DNA of 64,000 bases, taken from contig NC_064835.1 of assembly GCF_024166365.1 (NCBI RefSeq), positions 65,266,607-65,330,606 on the forward strand, read 5' to 3'. The notes under the pieces were generated by a model. That model saw nothing but the letters and a program-made list of their open reading frames with translations, searched no databases and was not told the origin of the DNA. Positions 55,136 through 64,000 of the stretch are shown here, piece by piece. Position numbers and translations under genes: made by a program. Numbering within the stretch: the stretch's first letter is position 1; each line of letters opens with the position of its first letter. The DNA comes from Elephas maximus indicus. Lineage: Eukaryota > Chordata > Mammalia > Proboscidea > Elephantidae.

Positions 55136-56150
55136 AGATGAGTGGGACCCAGGCAGTCTGTCTAGGTGGCCAAACCTCAAAGCTGACCCTTAGGTCTCAT
55201 CTCTGGACTCTGGAAAAAGTTACAATGATTTTAAGAGTCAGTGATAAAGTTTTATATTTTAACTTTTGCTAAGAATTTATGCTTGTATATCCTATAAAGT
55301 CATGTCATATCTTTGGGTTCAGGAAAGAAAGAGAGAGAGAAAATACATTTAGAGCCCTGTTTCCCAAAGTAAATTCTATTCCTAAGATGTTCTATGAAAT
55401 AAAATTTCCATGGTCAAAAGAATTTGGGAGAATCACTGAGCATCTAGGCTACAAAAGGCTCAGAGAGGTCCTGTAACAAGGACTTGTGTCTACTCTATTG
55501 ATTTCCACACTTATTGGACAGGGAAAATTTTTGTTTGTATAACACCCTGTATTGGTTAAGAATTGCCAGCTGAATGAAGAAGAAACCAAGCCACAGTGGC
55601 TTAGCCAAGTAGGGCTTTATTTCCCCCACCTAGGTAGGCAGTCCAGGGAACCCTAATGGCATGGTGGTTAAGAGCTCGGCTGCAAACCAAGAGGTCAGCA
55701 GTTTGTATCCACTGTCCACTCTTTGGAAACCCTGGGGGGCAGTTCTACTCTATCCTATAGGGTCACTCTGAGTTGAAATTGACTCAACAGCAATGGGTTT
55801 TAGGGAGCCCAGAGGCCAGCAGTAGGGCTGGTGCAGCAGCTCATGATGGCACCAACTCACCAGGCTCCTCTGTCTCTCTGCTCTGCCATGCTTAGCAGAT
55901 GGCGTTCTTTCTCATGGAAGTTTGCAAACCGGCTACTGCATTTCCAGCCTTCCACCCACCCTCTAGACAAAAAGAAGGAAGAGGAAGTGGTGAGGGAGAA
56001 GGGGCAACACTTCCATGAGGAAATTAGACTTTCCCAGAAATTCCCAACAGGCTTCTGCTTATATCTTATTGACCAGAATGGTATTAAATGGTCACCTCTA
56101 GCTTCAGGGAAGGCTGAGAAATGCAGTTATTAGTACCGTGAGCAAAATGG
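55136..56150. other. Unassigned, with an AfroSINE and a dispersed repeat
   Basis: 55540-55644 and 55810-56140 look like one old repeat (ccaagccacagtggcttagc, ggtcacctctagcttcaggg) split by the SINE at 55646; family not named. Confidence 0.4.
55646..55803 (+). repeat. AfroSINE
   Basis: ggaaccctaatggcatggtgg to caacagcaatgggtttt; diverged. Confidence 0.87.
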
Positions 56151-57239
56151 GGTTTTGTTATGAAGGTTGAAAGAGAGGTAAATATTGCCTAGGCAAGCTA
56201 GTACTGACTGCCACACACATAACTTCCCATACATTAGTGACCAGGAGATCTCCCTTGTTAAACATTTGCTCCAGTTGTCCTCCACAAGAGTCTGTTTCGT
56301 ATAGAATTCCAGATTTTAGCATCAGCCTCCATGTTTAATCCTGCCAAACATTTTAGCTCAGCACAACTCAAGCAGTTGAAGAGTGCCTGTACTTGCATGG
56401 TTCCATGCTACACTAAGTGCTTTGTAAATTATTTAATGGCTTGATGTGTGTTTGCACTCCTAAGCTAATTTTATTTTCTTTAATGTGCTTTAATGGAATT
56501 TGGAACTGACCTCTCCACAACCCAACAAATCCCTTAAATACATAGCTGCCCTGTTTAAAGTTATATACTGGGAATGCGTTGTAGAAGCAACGCCATTTCT
56601 TCTGACCAACATTTAAAGCAGTGGGAAGACCGAGGCCTCCACCTTCTCAGAGCCAATGACTGCTGAAGAGCAGCTCAGGGGACCTCATCAGTGCCAGGGA
56701 TCTTAATGATCACCATCATGGCCACACTTCTAATCATTAAGGGAGCCAAAACACATGGCTCCATTCTCAGCTATGGTGGACTTTTTGAATATAGATAAAA
56801 TGAACCTGCAACGAGAAGCCAATTGAGGTACGAGAAGCCTGAGGCCATCTAACTTTTGAACTGTGTGGTTGCCCTTGTGAGACCCAAGGGAAAGGAAATA
56901 TGGTACTTAGACTCATCCCGTATTGAGTCTTAGGGTAGAAATAGGCTCTATTCCTATTCAACCAATGAAGTAATAAAATCCAAGGGCAAGATAGGATGGC
57001 CATGGGGCTCAAGCCAACCCTCATATTAAGTAAGCTAAAAGGGCCCTCGAAACCTTCCTGATCTAGCCCAGCACAGCTACTAATAAAAAGTATAACTTAA
57101 TCTGAAGTGTCCTTCAGCTCATAACTCTGAGATCAAATCCATCAGCCGTAGGTGTCTCTATGGGTTCAGCGACCATGGTAATCTATCATAATTGGACAGA
57201 CCCCCAAATAGGATCAATTCAAATTCTCCACTGACAGTT
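56151..57239. other. Unassigned sequence
   Basis: No exon or repeat that I can support. Confidence 0.4.
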
Positions 57240-57477
57240 GTTTTCAACCAACAACTATTGATTGTCTGCGGTATGTCAGGTGCTGTGTTAGGTCTGGGAA
57301 TAGAAGAAATGAACAAGGAGATGTGGTTCTTGTCCTTCTGGAATTTAGTGGGGAGACATATTGGACAGGTCATACCAGTGTAATGAATATTACAAGGGAG
57401 ATGGGCAGAGAATGAAAGACAAACCAACTAACAGAAAAGTGGGCCAAGGATAGGATCAGGCAATTCACAGGATAGGC
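57240..57477 (+). repeat. L2 remnant
   Basis: attgtctgcggtatgtcagg, gaacaaggagatgtggttc, attacaagggagatggg. Confidence 0.65.
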
Positions 57478-57960
57478 AATTTTGCTGGCCAACAGACATG
57501 TGAAAAGATGTTCAACCTCACTACTGGTTGTTGTTGTTAGGTGGCATCGTGTCGATTTTGACTCATAGTGATCCCACGTGACAGAGAAAAACTGCCCCGT
57601 ATGATTTTCTAGTCTGTAATCTTTATGAAAGCAAATTGCCAGGCCTTTCTCCCATGGAGATGCTGTGTGGGTTTGAACTGCCAACCTTTCGGTTAGCAGC
57701 CAGTGCTTAACCATTGTGCCATCAAGGCTCCTTTACTAAGTAAAATGAACATTGAGATACCACTTCCCACTCAACGGATAGGTAAAAATTAGAGTTATAA
57801 TACCCCGTGCTGAATGTGTATAAAGGGCTGATGACAATAGGAATTTTGTGCCTTTTTGGAAAGTAATCAGGCAATAGGCTCCATAACAAATTTGCAGTTT
57901 TTGATCCAGCAGCCTCATTGCTGGGAATATAGACAAGGATGTTATGCATTATTGTTTCTG
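57478..57960 (+). mobile_element. L1 ORF2 remnant split by an AfroSINE
   Basis: gaaaagatgttcaacctcac before and attgagataccacttcccac, tttttggaaagtaatcagg, gatccagcagcctcattgctg after the SINE. Confidence 0.7.
57524..57733 (-). repeat. AfroSINE, long subfamily, antisense
   Basis: ttgttgttaggtggcatcg, gtctgtaatctttatgaaag, tgccaggcctttctccc, ggttagcagccagtgc. Confidence 0.9.
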
Positions 57961-58254
57961 GTGGTCAATATTTCTTTGATAATCTGATTCTACTGTATAG
58001 AAAGAGTTATTCTAAAAGCAACCAAGGAAGATACTCTCACCTCTCTGTGGAAAATGAGAACATGGTTTTTTTTTTTTAAAAAATGGTGTTGTCAAATTTA
58101 TGGCACTAATATGTTTGCCGTGATGTGGATCATACACCATGCTGATTTTCCTTAAAATCAGCAACTATCTCTGAAGGGAAGCTTTTGGTGGGGAACTTAA
58201 AGAGCTCTAGAATCATGACCTAATTCACCTTCATAACAACACGACACAAAGACG
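57961..58254. other. Unassigned sequence
   Basis: No supportable feature. Confidence 0.4.
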
Positions 58255-58470
58255 CAGTTCTGTTTAGTGGCTCAGGAATCACACAGATTTGGGTTCTGGC
58301 TCAACCAATTATAAAGTTTACAACTTTGAGTAAGTTATTTAAGTTCTCTAAACTGGTTCCTTACCTACAAAATTGAGACAAAATTTCTATGGTGGGCTGT
58401 TGAGAGGATTACTGATATGTGTTTTGTGCTTAGCATTGTTGCCTAGCAGGTAGTGTATACTCAACTAACA
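58255..58470 (+). repeat. MIR
   Basis: gggttctggctcaaccaatt, tttgagtaagttatttaag, ggttccttacctacaaaatt. Confidence 0.8.
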
Positions 58471-59935
58471 AGAATGTGGTAGCCTGTATTATTGTTCAAA
58501 ATATTAATACAACTCACTGGGGAAGGATTATATACTTCCCTACTCTACTGATGTCAGGTTTGGGAGGGGGAAAAAGAATATCTAGGGACCAGAAGGTTGA
58601 TTATACTAAATTGTATTACTGTTCCATTAAATATTCCAGTTTTTCCCTCTTCAGTGCCCTTCCCTGCCCTGAGGATTACATATCCCTTTCCTGTTAAAGT
58701 CAGTCTTGACTATGCCATTTGCATTGGCTTATGAAATAGGGATAGAGGTAATACATTCACTTCTGAGTGAAAGCTTTAAGAGTCTCTTCATATTCTGTAA
58801 TACTTTCTTTTCCCTCTACAAAGAAACTGGCCATGTCCCAGATGATGCCTGTTCCATCAACTTGTGCCCTGGTATGAAGACCTGGTGGGGTAGAGCCATT
58901 GCCAACCCATGAAGAACATGTAATGTGAGAGAAAAATAAATGATTGCTGAAAATGTTGGTGTTGCTTGTTACTGCAGCACAGCCCAGCTTACCCTGACTG
59001 ATACAGTAGATAATAATGTCAAAGACAGAGATATAGAGACATAGAACAGATTCCAGAGATGGTTTCCTATTTATCTCTGCTTGAATATGTGACATTTTTA
59101 ATCTTTTCTGGAGACTTGGGGTGAGGTGGAGGAAAGAATTCACATCATAAGACAATTAAGCCATCAAACCTGAGAACAGGAATGTTCTTTAGAAGTCAGC
59201 AAGTGGAGCATGGTGGCACAGGGGGAAAACAACTGTGGATACTGTGTTGTTCTCTATACCCTGCTACGAATACAAGCTCTTTCCTTGATTCTGGGCGGAG
59301 GTAATGAATCTGGGATGTCGAAACTTCTGTTTTTCCTATCAGCACAAACTTGTCAAGATTTTTTTAAAAAACTTTAAAATTTCATGCTGTTACAAGTTTC
59401 CAAGAAAGCACAGTATAGATACCGGTCTTATATCCAAATGCAGCAGCTAAAAGAAGCAAAGGCCTTGTACCATTTTGATAGTTGACCTACTATTTAAAAA
59501 AAAATTAATTTCAAATTGTAATCACCCTGCATGCAAGGAGAACGATTTGTCTATCTCTGAGGAATATTTCAGAAAGGTCAGTCTGAAGTTATAAATGGTT
59601 CTCAAGCCATTGATCCATAAAGAGATACCATCCCTGGAACACAATGTGTGTGTAGAAGGGAAAGAGTAATTTAGGAGAAGACAGGATGAGGTTTCTCTTG
59701 CCTGAGTGACTGTGCTGTGGTGTGATGGGAAAGCATTTACCATGTAGCTCTGGATTTTGATCTTGAGGCTCGTCTTCCTTGTGTGAATTTCCTGTTGGAC
59801 TCTTAGCTCCTGGAGTGCAGGGGCCATTTGCTAAATCTTTGCTGTCTCCCTGGCACTTAGCCCAGTATCTCATTGGGATTTCAACAACTGTGAGAGGAGT
59901 GAAGAAATCAGGAGAGCAATGGTGCCCAAGTATGT
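58471..59935. other. Unassigned, LTR-like at 58690-59005
   Basis: 58690-59005 ends gagagaaaaataaatgat and taccctgactgatacag, a 3' end like the repeat at 5570. The rest is unique. Confidence 0.4.
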
Positions 59936-60002
59936 TGTTATTGGGTGTTGTCGAGTTGATTTCAACTCATAGCAACTCCATGTGACAGAGTAGAACCATT
60001 CA

Positions 60003-61096
60003 AACAGAGCAAGGGGATACTGTGTGGTTTAAAGTCAGGAAAGGTGTGCATCAGGGTTGTATCCTTTCCCCATACCTATTCAATCTGTATATACATAAAA
60101 ACAAACAAACAAACAAACAAAACCATTGCTGTCTAGTCGATTCCGACTCACAACCACCCTATAGGACAGAGTAGAACTGCCCCATATGGTTTCCAAGGAA
60201 TGCCGGGTGGATTTGAACTGCCGACCTCTTGGTTAGCAGCATTCAACCTGTATGCTGAGCAAATAATCCGAGAAGCTGGACTCTATGAAGAAGAATGGGG
60301 CATCAAGATTGGAGGAAGACCCATTAACAACCTGTATTATGCAGATGACATAAACTTGCTTGCTGAAAGTGAAAAAGACTTGAAGTGCTTACCGATGAAG
60401 ATCAAAGACCACAGCCTTCAGTATGGATTATACCTCAGCATAAAACAAAAATTCTCACAACTAGACCAATAAGCCACATCATGATGAACAAAAAAAGATT
60501 GAAAAATTTCATTTTACTTGGATCCACAATCAACACCCGTGAAAGCAGTAGTCAAGAAATCAAAAGATGCATTACATTGGGCAAATCTGCTGCAAAAGGC
60601 CTCTTTAAAGTGTTGAAAAGCAAAGATGTCACCTTGAAGACTAAGGTGCGCCTGACCCAAGCCATGATGTTTTCAGTTGCCTCATATACTTGTGAAAGCT
60701 GGGCAATGAATAAGGAAGACCAGAGAAGAATTGGCGCCTTTGAATTATGGTGCTGGCAAAGAATATTGACTATACCATGGACTGCCAAGATGACGAACAA
60801 TTTGTCTTGGAAGAAGTACAAATAGAATGCTGTTTAGAAGCAAGGATGGCAAGACTATGTCTCACATACTTTGGACATGTTATCAGGAGGGATCAGTCCC
60901 TGGAGAAGGACATCATATTTGGTAGAGGGTCAGCGAAAAAGAGGAAGGCCCTTAACGAGGTGGTTCGACACAGTGGCTGCAACAACGGGCTCAAGTGTAA
61001 CAACGATTGTGAGGATGGCACAGGACTGGGCAGTGTTTTGTTCTGTTGTGTGAGTTGCTATGATTCGGAACTGACTCGATGGCACCTAATAACGAC
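60003..61096 (+). mobile_element. RTE LINE, 3' half with reverse transcriptase catalytic motif, inactive
   Basis: Encodes the RT fragment with GVHQGC and, after the inserted SINE, NNLYYADDINLLAESEKDL; the catalytic YADD is at 60338-60349. FILLGSTINT, LTQAMMFSVASYTCESWAM and RRIGAFELWCWQRI follow in a shifted frame. It ends gactcgatggcacctaataac. The 5' half with the endonuclease is absent, and the frame is broken by a stop at 60470 and by later shifts, so it cannot move itself. Confidence 0.92.
60078..60253 (-). repeat. AfroSINE nested inside the RTE, with 13-bp target duplication
   Basis: Element 60091-60240, antisense, with an (AAAC)n tail. ATTCAATCTGTAT (60078) and ATTCAACCTGTAT (60241) flank it; the RTE reading frame resumes after the duplication. 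Confidence 0.92.
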
Positions 61097-61213
61097 AGCA
61101 ATCTTTACTGAAGCAGATCTCCAGGTCCTTCTCCTGTGGAGCCTCTGCATGGGTTCGAACTGCCTTTTGGTTAGTAGTCAAATGCTTAACCATTGTACTA
61201 CCAGGGCTCTTTG

Positions 61214-61404
61214 ATACCTAAGTAAATCCATCCAAAAGCATTTGTCTGAGGCTCGGATGCTGATCTGGCAGCACTAGGCTTTGTGTCACTGGGGGGAAGC
61301 CCCACCTGGGGGCTGTTGCTATATTCCAGGTGAGTGTGGGTAAGAGCTGGAACTCTGGAAAGGGTGGGAAATTCTGATGGCCAAGGGCTCAATATGAGTG
61401 TGCT
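61214..61404. other. Unassigned sequence
   Basis: No supportable feature. Confidence 0.4.
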
Positions 61405-61597
61405 ATGTCTACACAGGAACCTGGTGGCATAGTGGTTAAGTGCCACAGCTGCTAACCAAAGGGTCAGCAGTTCAAATTCACCAGGCGCTCTTTGGAAACT
61501 CTATGGGGCAGTTCTACTCTGTCCTATAGGGTCGCTATGAGTCGGAATCGACTAGACGGCACTGGGTTTGGTTTGGCATTTTTTTACGTCCACACAG
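61405..61597 (+). repeat. AfroSINE with 12-bp target duplication
   Basis: ATGTCTACACAG (61405) and ACGTCCACACAG (61586), two transitions apart, flank a near-consensus copy. Confidence 0.92.
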
Positions 61598-61687
61598 CTA
61601 GTAAACTACCAAGTAAAGACTTGAATCCAGATATTTTGACTGCCAAGCCAGTGTTGTCCTGTCCTACCCGTCTGGGAAGCGGCAGAA

Positions 61688-61890
61688 TGTAGTGGGTAAG
61701 GACATAGCTCTGGAGTCACATTGCCCGAGTTAGAATCCTGATCGTACCACCTACTAGTGGTGTGATCCTGGGCACGTCTCTTCATCTCTTTGTGACATGG
61801 TTTCCTCATCTGGATGGTACCTACTTCATTAAACTTACTGTGAGGATTAAAGGAGTTAATGCCTGGAGTTGGTGCCTGGCCCTGTTAGCT
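61688..61890 (+). repeat. MIR
   Basis: gacatagctctggagtcac, gtgtgatcctgggcacgtc, tggtttcctcatctgg, gaggattaaaggagttaat. Confidence 0.85.
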
Positions 61891-62669
61891 GTCCCACAAG
61901 TGTGAGCAACTGCCAGCTCTACTCTACCAGTGCTTTTGATATTTGCATCTCCCTTAAAGCTCCAAAATGAGAAGGAAGATTAGTAGCGAGCAATGGGAGG
62001 GACCCATCGGAGAGACTGGCCATGACAAATACGTCCACTCCCCCGTGACGAGAGTTGTAAGGGCTCAGACGAGAGACTTATTAATTCTGCTCTCAAGATC
62101 AGAGAAAACTTCAGACAGCGGCTGACATTTGAGCTGGGCCTTGCAAAGCAAGTTGGAATTCTCCTGCTTGGTTTGATTCCTTCTTGGAAGAGTCATTTTA
62201 AGCACAAAAGCTATTTTTTATTTATTGGTGCTATTTTATCAGTGATAATCACAATTGCTGGGAAGAAAAGGTACCAGGCTCACTAGCATGTTATTATTAT
62301 TTGTATTCTGTCAAGTGGAAATCTATTATTTAAGACTTTCCCCCATCATTTACACAAACCTATTTTACCTGTAGGTTTTAAAATAGATTTGTTTCACAGT
62401 GAATTTAGGTTCAAACAGTCCTTGTTTTGGCAATAATCTCCATTGAGAGACATTTGTACAATGCATACAGTTAATCTGTTTCTGTAGCTATCGGCTACAG
62501 GGGTTGACTCAATTTATCTCCTCTCCGCAGGGTCTTTTGTTGCCCTTGGATACCTACCCTGCATATGTCCATGAGCGTATGTAACTGATTAATCATAAAA
62601 ATAGTGACACTCCTTAGAGTAATTGGACATTATATAAAAACTGCCTGCTGTGCTTTCTCAAGAAAGAGG
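61891..62669. other. Repeat-poor AT-rich stretch
   Basis: No repeat recognised over 62140-62640. It contains homeodomain-like taattgg, gattaatca and a gtgataatcac palindrome. Could be a conserved non-coding element; not testable here. Confidence 0.4.
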
Positions 62670-63475
62670 GGCAGGCAGTCTACCAGTTAGGACAGACAGC
62701 TGTTCTCCAGGGAGGATTAGTCTGGCTTAGGAAAGGGGTTTCCCCAGCACATGGTGTTTCTCTGCTTTGTGCTGGGACACTAGAAACCGTGCTAACCTCA
62801 GAGGTGGCCTGTGCCCCAGGAGGAGACCAGCCCACTTTATATCTAAGTACCATTTCCACGTTCCTAAGGCCTGCTCCCCACGGTGCAAGCTTGCTCAGTC
62901 TCTGATTCAGTACTTTGTGGCACTGTCTAGAAATGGGCTGTGGGAATGAAAAACAAGTAAGAAACGACCCTATAACAAAGATGGGGTTGTTGCTGTTACT
63001 TGCCATTGAGATGGCCTCTGACTCATAACCAGGGTCAGATTATCCAAAAGGTATTCACATGGGTTTCATTACATCTGTGATGTGAAATCGTTCACTATGA
63101 ATTAGTAAGTAGGCACAAGTAAGCCCATGTTTACCTTGGTTACTGGGTCATCCGCCCCTGTCAATGACTGTAATTTTGAAAAAGGCCACAAAGTACTGAA
63201 TCAGAAACAGCAAGTTTACACTTGAGGTGGAGGCGTTAGGAGCATGGAAATGGTGCTTAGATATAAAAGGGGCTGATATTTTCCTGGGGCACAGGCCACA
63301 TTTGATTCTGTAGGAAGGTGCTGTGGGGTTGGGAGAGAGACAGATGCCAGCCATTCCCAGAAGCAGAGTCTTTGATGTGGTGAAACAAATGTGAAAGTTT
63401 TTACTGGAGATGATCTGGTAAGCATGGTAAGCACTGTGCTTACCTTGCCTATTGGATAATCTGCCTTTGCTCTTG
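62670..63475. repeat. Compound inverted/direct repeat, family unknown
   Basis: 62805-62921 pairs as an inverted repeat with 63185-63298 (both contain ggcctgtgccccagga, tatatctaagNaccatttcc and attcagtactttgtggc, read on opposite strands). 63103-63160 and 63414-63469 are a diverged direct repeat containing taccttg and a centre GGTAAGCACTGTGCTTACC (63426-63444) that is itself palindromic. An antisense SINE/RTE tail lies at 62985-63030 in the spacer. Confidence 0.7.
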
Positions 63476-63740
63476 GTGACCCCTTGCACAGTGGAACAAA
63501 ATGCTGCCCGGTCCTCCACCATCCTCATGACTTGTTGTAGATTGGACCATTTTGGATTTTCAGTGGCCGATTTTGGGAAGTAGATAGCCAGGCCTTTCTT
63601 CCTGGTCTGTATCAACCTAGAAGCTCTGGTGAAACTGTTCAGCATCATAGCAACACGCAAGCCTCTGCTGACAGGTGGTTGGTGGCTGCACATGAGGTGC
63701 TTTGGCTAAGAAGCCAACCTGGCTCTCTTACATGGATAGG
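63476..63740 (-). repeat. tRNA-Gly/RTE-type SINE, antisense
   Basis: On the reverse strand: ccaaagcacctcatgtgcag, ttgcgtgttgctatgatgc, gaccaggaagaaaggcctgg, ggaggaccgggcagcattttg. Same family as 25696 but the tRNA part is eroded. Confidence 0.75.
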
Positions 63741-63767
63741 ATAAAAAACCCACTGCTGTTGAGTCGA
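63741..63767 (-). repeat. AfroSINE 3' tail fragment, antisense
   Basis: aaacccactgctgttgagtcg only. Confidence 0.6.
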
Positions 63768-63925
63768 TGGATAGGGTAGGGATACTTTAATAATTCACCT
63801 TGAAATCTTAGGTTCAGTTCCATTACCTGATCCGAATCTTGAAAGAAGAAAACCAGAGGGCACATCTAGGTCACCACCAAGCCCTGGTTGATTTTTGTCT
63901 CCTAAACATCCCCAAGGAGCATTGA

Positions 63926-64000
63926 GGGCGGCAGCTTGAACCCACCAGCCACTCCTTGGAAACCCTATGGGGCAGTTCTACTCTGTCCTATAAGGTCGCT
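63926..64000 (+). repeat. AfroSINE running off the window end
   Basis: ggcggcagcttgaacccacc to tcctataaggtcgct; cut by the window boundary and lacking its head. Confidence 0.85.

Larger units (their letters stand above)
59936..61213 (-). repeat. AfroSINE (long) split by an RTE insertion
   Basis: Left piece 59936-60002 (gttgtcgagttgatttcaac) and right piece about 61097-61213 (caatctttactgaagcag, ccttttggttagtagtc, actaccagggctc) are the two halves of one antisense long AfroSINE. Confidence 0.8.

Noticed and set aside
60200-61214. Overlapping frames with RT similarity as a possible gene
   Set aside because: They are pieces of one dead RTE LINE broken by a SINE, stops and frameshifts.

Overview
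This window is mammalian nuclear DNA from an afrotherian, most likely an elephant (Loxodonta or Elephas). About three dozen copies and fragments of one tRNA-derived SINE are scattered over both strands; intact ones begin GAAACCCTGGTGGC and end near TCGGAATCGACTCGATGGCA. This is the AfroSINE family. They lie among 3' ends of an RTE-type LINE, afrotherian L1 tails, MaLR-like LTRs and ancient MIR and L2 remnants. A sirenian or other paenungulate cannot be excluded without alignment.

One protein-coding gene is present in full: FIGLA, the oocyte bHLH transcription factor, on the + strand from 10643 to 27051. It has five exons (10643-10876, 14257-14409, 16003-16230, 26734-26768, 27036-27051), all with GT/AG introns and consistent phases, and encodes 221 residues. 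A polyadenylation signal follows at 27087. The last two exons are tiny and carry 51 nt of coding sequence, stop included.

Bases 1-10250 are intergenic. In human the upstream neighbour is CLEC4F, but none of its exons is visible here. FIGLA occupies 10.3-27.1 kb. Bases 27.1-33.4 kb are a short intergenic gap. A strong CpG island follows at 33.4-34.7 kb. From human gene order (CLEC4F, FIGLA, ADD2, all on one strand) and its distance from the FIGLA end, I infer that it is the promoter and non-coding first exon region of ADD2 (beta-adducin). On that reading 34.7-64 kb is ADD2 intron 1; no ADD2 coding exon was found.

The rest is a dense record of nested retroposition: an RTE inside an AfroSINE with a second AfroSINE inside the RTE; an L2 split by an L1 split by an AfroSINE; two AfroSINEs sharing a target site used twice; and a 42-bp internally deleted SINE with a 16-bp target duplication. 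A compound inverted and direct repeat near 62.7-63.5 kb is not explained by any family I recognise. I found no CRISPR array, no functional tRNA or rRNA gene, and nothing suggesting a new biochemical system. The most useful observations are the FIGLA exon structure, the E-box cluster at its promoter, and a GATA/Maf-like palindrome inside the inferred ADD2 intron.
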